NCBI GenBank assembly: GCA_946540705.1
Contig: CAMNJD010000564.1
Coordinates: 1-5,908, forward strand
DNA length: 5,908 nucleotides
Source of the DNA: an uncultured Ruminococcus sp.
Lineage (GTDB): Bacteria > Bacillota > Clostridia > Oscillospirales > Ruminococcaceae
Direction: 5' to 3'
Under the pieces are notes generated by a model. It saw nothing but the letters and a program-made list of their open reading frames with translations, searched no databases and was not told the origin of the DNA. Shown in pieces: positions 1 to 5,908 of the stretch (positions within the stretch are counted from its first letter, which is position 1; each line of letters starts with the position of its first letter). The position numbers and the translations under genes were made by a program.

Positions 1-1
1 T

Positions 2-2416
2 CTGGATCGAAAATACAGCTCCAAAAGCGAGATCATTCCCAATATTCCGCTTGGCGAGAATGCCGATGTGATCTGGGCAGAGATCCTGCATAGCCGGCGT
101 GAGCGCAGTATCGAGCTACCGCTTGTAAATGTAAACGGAGATGCATACTGGTATATCCTGACAAGAAAGATGATCTCTGCAAGCGAGGTGATCGTAGAAG
201 AACTTCTGGAACAGGAAAACACTGCGGAGCCGCATACGAGTTCGGTATCAACGATCGAGGAAATCTATTATACCGGATTTATGGAGGGCGCTCAGATCTC
301 CGTGCAGGATGCAATGAAATTCCTGCAAAGCGGTGAAGAACCGGAAAGTGTAGAGGAACTGATCCTGCTGAACAGCAGACAGGCTGCCGGTTTTGCGGCA
401 GAAAATATGTACCACGCCATAGACAGCAATTATCTGCACAATCTTGCTTATTTCCTTACAGAGGGACTGGACAACGGCAGCGGAGATTTTCGGATGACAG
501 ATAACATTGAGATTCCGTCCATGCAGGGGGAGAGCGTACAGTTACCACTGGCTGCCATGCTGCCGGAGCAGACAGAACGTTTTGCGGATTTCCTTACAAC
601 CACAGGCACTCACCCGCTCATCAAGGCGGCAGTGGCACAGGCATGGGTGCTTGCGTACCGTCCGTTTCCGGAGGGTAACGAGCGCCTTGCAAGGCTGCTG
701 TCTAATGTGATCCTGATCAGGGCAGGATATGGTTTCTTCGGAAATATCAGCATCTCATCCATTCTTGCACAGACAAGCTATGAGTATTTCCGGGCAATTG
801 CCAATATTCTGCGGGTCGAAAACGGTGCTGACCTGACCTATTTTCTGGAATATTATCTGGTCACTTTATCATCCGCAGTTAATGAACTGAAAGCCAGGAA
901 ACAGCATCAGGCAGACACTGTGATCGAAGCAGAACAGCAAATGGCGGCGGAACCACTGTCTGCTACTCAGAAGGTCGTTTCTGATGAGAAGGTAGCGAAA
1001 AACAAGGGGAATCCCGTAATTCTGAACAAACACAGGCACAACGCGGAGATGGTAGATGCAGCATTGGATGAACTCCGGGGACAGGGCTACGAACAGTTTA
1101 CTCTGCATGATCTGGAAGCCATCACCGGTATCAACAGAAAATATATCAGCAAGCTGCTTTTGCCCTATGAAGCATCTGAGCAGATCATTGCTGTGCGGAA
1201 GTCAAAGGTCGGCAATATCTACGCATTCAGGCAGTCAGAACAGCCTGAAGATGAAACACCGGATACCTGTGCGCAGGATGAGACGGCAGATATGGACACT
1301 GATTTCAAAGAGTATGTAATATCTGCGCTGAAATTTAAGAGCAGAGAAGGTCTGGGAGCTGCTAAGGATGTAGCACAGGCACTGCTGAACCTGATTTATT
1401 CAGGGCAGTATCGCTTTACTACATTTGAAATCGCACGTAACCTGCATATTTCTACTGTCAGCGCACGAAATTCGATACACTATTATCTCACTCACGGGAT
1501 GATCCGACACGCTGTGAATAAGACACGCCGGCAGTTCTTCGAGTTTTCATTTGTGCCAAGTACAGTCGATGAACAAGCAGCAGATTCCGCACTGCCGGAT
1601 GAGTTGTCCGATGAAGCACAGCAGGAACTCAGCGGCGTAGAATATACGATGTCTGAACTGAGAAAAATCGCTGATAATAATGGCACAAGGACGGGAATGG
1701 TCGCTGAGATTTTTATCAGGTATCTGCAAGAGGATAAATTGACCTTCAAGACAGAGGAGATATCAAAGGAAACCGGACTTGATAATGATATGATACATAA
1801 CGCACTGCGTCCATTCCGTGTAAAGGGACTGATCAGGAATACAAGAACCGGTTCGGATGAATTCCACGGATTCCATGTTTACAGGTTTGTTATTGATGAG
1901 AAACAAGAGGAACAGAATATCGGCTACTCTGATGCGATAATGAATCTGATCGCAGAGCTCGAAAACTCGGGTTCTTCTCAGAAAGACCGCAGGATTGCCA
2001 GAATCATCCGCAAGTGTCTCGCAAAGGGAAATGTCACAAAGGATGACTATTCGGCTGAGGGAGAGCTGTCAAAGTGGAATGTTGATATGCGCTTTGCCGC
2101 GCAGCTTGGACTTTTAGAGAAGGTCAGCAGCCGTGAGTATATGATCAGGACTGAAATTGACCCCGCCGGTATGAAACTCAGGTCAGCACAGAAATATACA
2201 CTTTCTGCATTGTATGATATCTTCGGCGATGGACTCTTTTCCGCAGATATGGTGGTCGCACAGCTTGATTACAGCTCATCTCATGTGAGCGGGATCCTGC
2301 ATCAGTTCACCATGCTGAAGCTCCTGGACTGCACAGCCAATGATGATAACACATACTCCTATCAGCTGAATGTAAATCCGACAGATAATCCTGAGTGCTT
2401 TGAAGATGTTGCATAA
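2..2416 (+). CDS. Degenerate Fic-domain protein with C-terminal tandem winged-helix modules (5' partial)
   Basis: The frame is open from the left edge, giving 804 visible residues. The first in-frame start-like codon, GTG at 68, has no convincing Shine-Dalgarno, so the gene probably begins upstream. Residues below count from that GTG. An unassigned N-terminal segment (1-60) precedes a Fic inhibitory-helix motif T69-x3-E73-G74. A flap-like segment (GDFR near 139-142) and the Fic core (about 180-265) follow. The core motif reads RPFPEGNERLAR (198-209), against the family consensus HxFx(D/E)GNGRxxR: catalytic His is Arg198 and the second Gly is Glu205, while Glu202, Asn204, Arg206 and Arg209 remain. 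The upstream His common in this helix is Gln191. Residues 327 to about 770 contain five winged-helix-like modules, suggesting DNA binding. No signal peptide or membrane segment is seen, so it is probably cytoplasmic. Fic enzymes normally transfer AMP to proteins; that activity is doubtful here. The fold assignment is firm; the function is inferred. Confidence 0.85.
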   Translation: MDRKYSSKSEIIPNIPLGENADVIWAEILHSRRERSIELPLVNVNGDAYWYILTRKMISASEVIVEELLEQENTAEPHTSSVSTIEEIYYTGFMEGAQISVQDAMKFLQSGEEPESVEELILLNSRQAAGFAAENMYHAIDSNYLHNLAYFLTEGLDNGSGDFRMTDNIEIPSMQGESVQLPLAAMLPEQTERFADFLTTTGTHPLIKAAVAQAWVLAYRPFPEGNERLARLLSNVILIRAGYGFFGNISISSILAQTSYEYFRAIANILRVENGADLTYFLEYYLVTLSSAVNELKARKQHQADTVIEAEQQMAAEPLSATQKVVSDEKVAKNKGNPVILNKHRHNAEMVDAALDELRGQGYEQFTLHDLEAITGINRKYISKLLLPYEASEQIIAVRKSKVGNIYAFRQSEQPEDETPDTCAQDETADMDTDFKEYVISALKFKSREGLGAAKDVAQALLNLIYSGQYRFTTFEIARNLHISTVSARNSIHYYLTHGMIRHAVNKTRRQFFEFSFVPSTVDEQAADSALPDELSDEAQQELSGVEYTMSELRKIADNNGTRTGMVAEIFIRYLQEDKLTFKTEEISKETGLDNDMIHNALRPFRVKGLIRNTRTGSDEFHGFHVYRFVIDEKQEEQNIGYSDAIMNLIAELENSGSSQKDRRIARIIRKCLAKGNVTKDDYSAEGELSKWNVDMRFAAQLGLLEKVSSREYMIRTEIDPAGMKLRSAQKYTLSALYDIFGDGLFSADMVVAQLDYSSSHVSGILHQFTMLKLLDCTANDDNTYSYQLNVNPTDNPECFEDVA
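659..694 (+). other. Altered Fic active-site motif
   Basis: This encodes RPFPEGNERLAR in place of HxFx(D/E)GNGRxxR. The catalytic His codon position (659-661) is CGT (Arg), one transition from CAT (His). The position normally Gly, or Lys in Doc-type proteins, is GAG (Glu) at 680-682. The surrounding helices match the Fic core (HPLIKAA before, RLLSNVIL after), so the alignment is unambiguous. Confidence 0.88.
1046..2371 (+). other. Array of five predicted winged-helix modules within the Fic protein
   Basis: In GTG-start numbering the modules lie roughly at residues 327-387, 412-495, 541-608, 640-695 and 705-768. Each has a hydrophobic first helix, a helix-turn-helix with a short-residue turn (for example ITGINRKYISKLL, LHISTVSARNSIHYYL, TGLDNDMIHNALRPF, LDYSSSHVSGILHQF) and a wing-like strand pair ending in an aromatic-rich strand such as IYAF, FFEF, VYRF or YSYQL. 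The fourth module is the weakest. Linkers are acidic, especially about 390-412 and 498-523. This resembles wHTH extensions on other Fic proteins. Five copies is my reading by eye, not a profile search. Confidence 0.6.
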
Positions 2417-2460
2417 AACAAAAATCCCCTCCGCCGGTTATCATTATACCGGAGGAGGGG
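2417..2460 (-). terminator. Intrinsic terminator of the recombinase operon
   Basis: The arms 2426-2438 (CCCCTCCGCCGGT) and 2448-2460 (ACCGGAGGAGGGG) form a 13-position stem with one internal G-A mismatch around a 9-base AT-rich loop. Read on the - strand, the hairpin is followed by ATTTTTGTTTT, which runs into the fic stop codon. This is a classic Rho-independent terminator 12 bases after the last recombinase stop. On the + strand the hairpin is followed by AAAGAGCTAT with no T-tract, so it would terminate fic transcripts less well. Confidence 0.85.
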
Positions 2461-2472
2461 AAAGAGCTATAT

Positions 2473-4029
2473 TCAGTTTTCAATTTCAACACTCACTCCC
2501 GATTTGAATTCAAATACCAGCTTCTGGTCGAATACCGTCACCCTGGCAAGCAGATGACGGACAAGTGTTTCATCAAACTCGGTGATCGTATCGGGCTGTG
2601 ATGTGATAAACTTCTGCAGTTCCCTGATACGGTCCAGATTTTCGTTTCTGGTGGTATCATTCTGCATAGCGCTCTCTTTCTGCTCACGCAGCCGGAGGAC
2701 TTCCTTTGCTTCTGCATCGTAATCCTCCTGCCGGCTAGCCTTGTTGATAATGAGCTGCTGCAGCTCATTGATCCTCGCCTGAATGCTTTCTGCCGATTCG
2801 GGATTTCCCATCATAAGCACAGAAGCAATATTATTCTGAAGGATCGGGAGATATGAGTCGCTGTCGGATATAAGATTATTCAGGGCATCTACAAAGGCGT
2901 TTTTCAGTTCCGTCTCGTATACGGTTCGTGCGCCGCAGTCACCTGTTTTATCCAGTCTTGTGATGCATCTCCACACAACAGACTTGCAGCCGCGGTTGTT
3001 CCAGTGGATCCTGCGGAACTGCTCACCGCATTCGGCACAGAAAATCAGTCCTGTGAAGCAGTGGTTGGAGCTGAATCCACGCTTTCTGCCTTTACAATCG
3101 ACCTGGGAACCTCTCCGTGACATTTCTTCCTGCACCTTCATGAACAGTTCCTTCGGGATGATCGCTTCATGGTCATCTTCAACATAGTATTGCGGGACAT
3201 CGCCGTTATTCCTGGAGCGTTTCTTTTTTAGAAAATCTACAGTATATGTTTTCTGCAGGAGCGCATCGCCCATATATTTTTCATTTTCAAGGATGCGCCT
3301 GATCGCACTGTCATACCATTTCTTGTTTCCTCTGGCAGTCAGAATGCCGTCATGCTCCAGCCCTCTTGCGATCTGCTGACAGCTTGCGCCTTCCAGATAC
3401 TCACGGAATATACGCTTGACGATCTCCGCCTGTTCGGGATTTACGACCAGGTGACCGTCTTCATCCTTATCGTATCCGAGAAAACAATTTGCGTTGACCA
3501 TGACCTTCCCCTGCTGAAAACGATGCTTAATACCGATTGTTACATTCTGACTGAGCGATTCGGATTCCTGCTGTGCCAAAGATGCCATGATCGTCAGGAG
3601 AACTTCTCCCTTTGCATCCATCGTATTGATAGATTCCTTTTCAAAGTAGATCGGGATATTCAGAGCCTTAAGCTCACGGATGTAGTTCAGGCAGTCCACA
3701 GTATTGCGGGCAAAGCGGCTGATCGATTTTGTAATGATCATGTCGATCTTTCCGTCCTTGCAGTCCTGTATCATCTTATTGAACTGCTCTCTGTGCTTTG
3801 TTGATGTTGCGCTGATTCCATCGTCTGCAAATATTCCCGCAAGCACCCAGTCCGGATTTTTTTCGATCACATCGGTATAATGCTGTATCTGCATCTGATA
3901 GCTCGATGCCTGTTCTTCGTAATCAGTCGATACACGGCAGTAGGCGGCGACGCGGAGCTTTCGGGTTTCTTTTTTCTTTGCGAGGCTTCCGACCTGTTTT
4001 TTTGCCGGGATCTCGGTTACTTTTGGCAT
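2473..4029 (-). CDS. Large serine recombinase (complete), third gene of the integrase operon
   Basis: This 518-residue protein is predicted to catalyse site-specific DNA integration or excision through a 5'-phosphoserine intermediate. A Lys-rich leader (1-25) precedes the resolvase domain, with YCRVST at 30-35 (nucleophile Ser34, Arg32), DDGISAT at 69-75 and the KSISRFARN active-site loop (Arg105, Arg108). The recombinase DNA-binding domain runs about 180-300 (FLGYDKDEDG, then NPEQAEIVKRIF). A zinc ribbon follows with Cys331, Cys334, Cys355 and Cys365. A coiled-coil-like stretch lies around 412-475, and the C-terminal segment resembles that of the other recombinase here. The length is typical for clostridial large serine recombinases. 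ATG at 4029 is supported by AAGGTGG four bases upstream. The gene overlaps the preceding one by 13 bases, implying coupled translation, and ends just before the terminator. All visible catalytic residues are intact, so it is probably active. Its att sites cannot be identified here. Confidence 0.95.
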   Translation of the reverse strand: MPKVTEIPAKKQVGSLAKKKETRKLRVAAYCRVSTDYEEQASSYQMQIQHYTDVIEKNPDWVLAGIFADDGISATSTKHREQFNKMIQDCKDGKIDMIITKSISRFARNTVDCLNYIRELKALNIPIYFEKESINTMDAKGEVLLTIMASLAQQESESLSQNVTIGIKHRFQQGKVMVNANCFLGYDKDEDGHLVVNPEQAEIVKRIFREYLEGASCQQIARGLEHDGILTARGNKKWYDSAIRRILENEKYMGDALLQKTYTVDFLKKKRSRNNGDVPQYYVEDDHEAIIPKELFMKVQEEMSRRGSQVDCKGRKRGFSSNHCFTGLIFCAECGEQFRRIHWNNRGCKSVVWRCITRLDKTGDCGARTVYETELKNAFVDALNNLISDSDSYLPILQNNIASVLMMGNPESAESIQARINELQQLIINKASRQEDYDAEAKEVLRLREQKESAMQNDTTRNENLDRIRELQKFITSQPDTITEFDETLVRHLLARVTVFDQKLVFEFKSGVSVEIEN

Positions 4030-4442
4030 TTGACCACCTTACTTTCTATGAGCCCGTAAAGGTACTCGGCTTGTCTGTACGGATCGTCATACTGTGTCTG
4101 TGGAGGAGAGAATGTGAACTCCGTTTCAGGCTTTGGTATTATTCTTCTTGTTTTACCTGTCTGGTTCTTATTATCAGCACGCTGTTTCAGTTCGCTTTTC
4201 GCTCTGTGAAATACTGCTGCATCAATAATTGCAGGGTAAAAATCATCACCGCAATAGCACTCACGGCTTAGTATTCGCTTAACGCTGCTGTGAACTACTG
4301 GGTGACCTGCGGCTTTTGCCGATTCAGTAAGGCTCATTCCACTGATGTAGTTATCGAAGATCTGTCTGACACAGTCTGCTTCGGCTTCGTTTATTACCGC
4401 AGCACCGTTTTCAATTCTGTAGCCATACGGCGTATGTCCCAT
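4017..4442 (-). CDS. Stand-alone recombinase-domain protein (no catalytic domain), second gene of the integrase operon
   Basis: This 141-residue protein matches the DNA-binding recombinase domain of large serine recombinases. It starts almost at the domain boundary with HTPYGYRIENG (3-13), followed by INEAEADCVRQIF (17-29), a YISGMSLTESAKAAG helix (32-46), the SSVKRILSRECYCGD segment (52-66) and AIIDAAVFHRAKSEL (71-85). It has no resolvase domain with a Ser nucleophile and no zinc ribbon. The tail (about 90-141) is basic, then Tyr/Pro-rich, and unassigned. The loop between the domain's helices is shorter than in the two neighbours. Start choice: ATG at 4442 has AAGGAGG seven bases upstream and overlaps the previous stop as TGATG; a longer in-frame start at 4472 lacks this support. 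Upstream DNA is fully used by the first recombinase, so this is not a broken full-length gene. It could be an accessory DNA-binding subunit or a directionality factor; that role is inference. Confidence 0.85.
   Translation of the reverse strand: MGHTPYGYRIENGAAVINEAEADCVRQIFDNYISGMSLTESAKAAGHPVVHSSVKRILSRECYCGDDFYPAIIDAAVFHRAKSELKQRADNKNQTGKTRRIIPKPETEFTFSPPQTQYDDPYRQAEYLYGLIESKVVKCQK
4034..4040 (-). promoter_or_regulatory. Ribosome binding site of the third recombinase gene
   Basis: AAGGTGG on the - strand lies four bases before the ATG at 4029. It sits inside the 3' end of the preceding gene, so ribosomes ending there at 4017 are well placed to reinitiate. Confidence 0.75.
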
Positions 4443-5908
4443 CAGATCGCCTCCTTCAGCGTCAGACCGCATTTCAGCTTGAATTCGATGCAGTCCCTGC
4501 CATATACAACGATATGATCCACAAAGGTCTGAAACAGCTCGTCATCGAACTGTTCAATGATTGGAGCAGATTCCGCAAATCGCAGCAGCTTTTCCAGTTC
4601 TGTGATCTCATGTGCTTCGGCTGAGGTATAGCAGCTGAGGACTGCAAGCTCATTCCGGTAATCATCTGATGCCTTTCTCAGCAGATTCAGTTCCTGATTG
4701 TACATTACATTATCAATGATCGACTGCGCACGAAGCTGACGGAGTGTATTCTTTTTCTCTGTGTTCTTTTCTATCAGCTTCTGAAGCTCCTGCATTCTCT
4801 GAACGCTTTCGTCAGTACTGTCTGACCTGATGGCTTCATACAGGGGCCTGAGTATCATTTTGCGGCTGAAAATAAGCTTATTGAGCATAGTGATAAATGC
4901 AGCTTTCAGTACATCGTCACGCACATATTTAGCGGAACATCTTCGGATATCCTCTATATGTGTATTGCAGACCCACGCAATTTCAGCACCGTGACTGTGG
5001 ATCCGACGCTTATACTTGCCGCCGCATATCCCGCAGATGATCTTACCGGAAAAAACGAAGCGGTTCTGATATTTGCCATTTTCTTTCACAATGCCCTTTT
5101 CCTTGCTCCGCTGTCTGATGAGGGTATTTGCCCGTTCATAGGTTTCACGGCTGATAATCGGCTCATGATGTTCGGAAACAAGATATGTTTTGACCTCACC
5201 GTGATTACTATGCCGGCGAAATGTATCGTCTGTATATGTCTTCTGAAATAGTGCATCCCCGGTATACTTTTCGTTTGCAATAATATCCCTTACAGCTGAG
5301 CCGGACCAGTTTCCGCCTTTTCTTGTAGGAATATTCTGATCTGATAAAGCAGCCGCTATTGCGTCTGTGCCTTGTCCGGCGAGAACAGCGTTGAAAATAT
5401 ATCGGACAACACCTGCTTCATTCGGCTCAATGATCATATCTCCGTTATTGTCTCGCTGATAGCCATAGGGGACATAGGGCATCTTATATATGCCTGCCGC
5501 CATTCTGCGCTGTACGGACCATTTCTCATTTTTGGATATGGAAGCGGATTCTTCCTCGGCCATACTGCTGAGAATTGAAAGGATCAGTTCGCTCTCCATT
5601 TCGGCTGTATTGATGTTTTCCTTTTCAAAGAAGATCGTCACACCAATATTGATCAGTTCCCGCACAATTGACAGGCAGTCCGTTGTATTGCGGGATAATC
5701 TGCTGATAGACTTTACGAGGATAAGGTCCACTTTTCCAATGCGACAGGCTGTCAGCAGATTCTGAAGTCCTTCACGGATGTCTGCTTTTGTACCGGTTAT
5801 TCCGGTATCATAGTACAGTCCGGCATTTTCCCATTCCGTATGAAGCTGAATCAGTGATTCATAATGTGACTTCTGCGTTTCAAGGCTCTCCAGCTGATCC
5901 GTATTATC
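4442..5908 (-). CDS. Large serine recombinase (5' partial), first gene of the integrase operon
   Basis: The frame runs open to the right edge, giving 488 visible residues. The GTG at 5731 is internal, because residues before it are clearly resolvase domain (DNTDQLESLETQ, then LYYDTGITGTKADIREG). The catalytic Ser motif should lie only a few residues beyond the edge. Numbered from the edge, the KSISRLSRN active-site loop is at 66-74 (Arg70, Arg73). The recombinase domain begins near PYVPYGYQRDNNGD (about 144) and spans to about 260. A zinc ribbon carries Cys292, Cys295, Cys314 and Cys324. A coiled-coil-like helix (about 365-440) and a C-terminal segment follow. It is a divergent paralogue of the third-gene recombinase with the same architecture, not a recent duplicate. 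It probably performs integration or excision of the element. The promoter is outside the window. Confidence 0.94.
   Translation of the reverse strand, partial: DNTDQLESLETQKSHYESLIQLHTEWENAGLYYDTGITGTKADIREGLQNLLTACRIGKVDLILVKSISRLSRNTTDCLSIVRELINIGVTIFFEKENINTAEMESELILSILSSMAEEESASISKNEKWSVQRRMAAGIYKMPYVPYGYQRDNNGDMIIEPNEAGVVRYIFNAVLAGQGTDAIAAALSDQNIPTRKGGNWSGSAVRDIIANEKYTGDALFQKTYTDDTFRRHSNHGEVKTYLVSEHHEPIISRETYERANTLIRQRSKEKGIVKENGKYQNRFVFSGKIICGICGGKYKRRIHSHGAEIAWVCNTHIEDIRRCSAKYVRDDVLKAAFITMLNKLIFSRKMILRPLYEAIRSDSTDESVQRMQELQKLIEKNTEKKNTLRQLRAQSIIDNVMYNQELNLLRKASDDYRNELAVLSCYTSAEAHEITELEKLLRFAESAPIIEQFDDELFQTFVDHIVVYGRDCIEFKLKCGLTLKEAI
4450..4456 (-). promoter_or_regulatory. Strong Shine-Dalgarno deciding the start of the second recombinase gene
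   Basis: AAGGAGG on the - strand is seven bases before the ATG at 4442-4440. That ATG shares a base with the TGA stop (4444-4442) of the upstream recombinase. The pair fixes the start and indicates translational coupling. Confidence 0.9.

Noticed and set aside
68..70. GTG at 68 as the true start of the Fic gene
   Set aside because: No good Shine-Dalgarno precedes it and the frame stays open to base 2; the gene more likely starts before the window, though this cannot be settled here.
2417..2472. Intergenic hairpin as an attachment-site inverted repeat
   Set aside because: Its GC-rich stem with an adjacent T-tract immediately after the last stop fits an intrinsic terminator; serine integrase att sites usually lie near the 5' end of the integrase operon.
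3352..3804. 150-codon + strand open frame opposite the third recombinase
   Set aside because: It lies wholly antisense to a clear serine recombinase catalytic and DNA-binding region and shows no recognisable domain; it is a shadow frame.
3906..4271. 121-codon + strand open frame spanning the junction of the second and third recombinase genes
   Set aside because: It is antisense to two supported genes, has low-complexity hydrophobic composition and no family resemblance.
4017..4442. Middle gene as a frameshifted remnant of a full recombinase
   Set aside because: No catalytic-domain or zinc-ribbon remnants flank it; both sides are occupied by intact neighbouring genes with dedicated ribosome binding sites.
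4443..4472. Longer start for the second recombinase gene at 4472
   Set aside because: It would add ten residues translated from the upstream coding sequence; the AAGGAGG and TGATG arrangement fits the ATG at 4442, and the recombinase domain begins right after it.
5729..5731. GTG at 5731 as the start of the first recombinase
   Set aside because: Upstream codons to the window edge encode clear resolvase-domain sequence, so the gene continues past the edge.

Overview
The window holds the end of a mobile-element-like locus with two convergent transcription units. Strong AGGAGG-type ribosome binding sites, a moderate base composition and clostridial-type large serine recombinases suggest a Gram-positive gut or rumen bacterium, perhaps Ruminococcus or a relative. 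This taxonomic guess comes from style and family recognition only, without a database search.

Left half (2..2416, + strand): one long gene, open at the left edge. It encodes a Fic-fold protein with a degenerate active-site motif followed by what read as five tandem winged-helix modules. The Fic fold is clear (inhibitory-helix motif, flap region, Fic core), but the catalytic His is replaced by Arg and the Gly of GNGR by Glu. It therefore looks more like a DNA-binding regulator on a Fic scaffold than a standard AMP-transferase.

Middle (2417..2472): a short tail-to-tail intergenic gap with a GC-rich hairpin. Its T-tract lies on the - strand, so it mainly ends the recombinase operon.

Right half (2473..5908, - strand): a three-gene, translationally coupled operon read right to left. 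It has a large serine recombinase (5' end beyond the right edge), a 141-residue protein that is essentially only a recombinase (RD-type DNA-binding) domain with no catalytic domain, and a complete 518-residue large serine recombinase. The joins are a TGATG stop/start overlap and a 13-base overlap, each with a good Shine-Dalgarno. Integrative conjugative elements with triplet serine integrases are known in Firmicutes, and this layout resembles such a module. An element end, if present, would be expected to the right of this window, upstream of the first recombinase.

The most unusual points are the stand-alone recombinase-domain protein between two full recombinases and the pseudo-Fic/multi-winged-helix protein facing them. 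No RNA genes, CRISPR arrays, insertion sequences or attachment sites were recognised. The promoters of both units lie outside the window.
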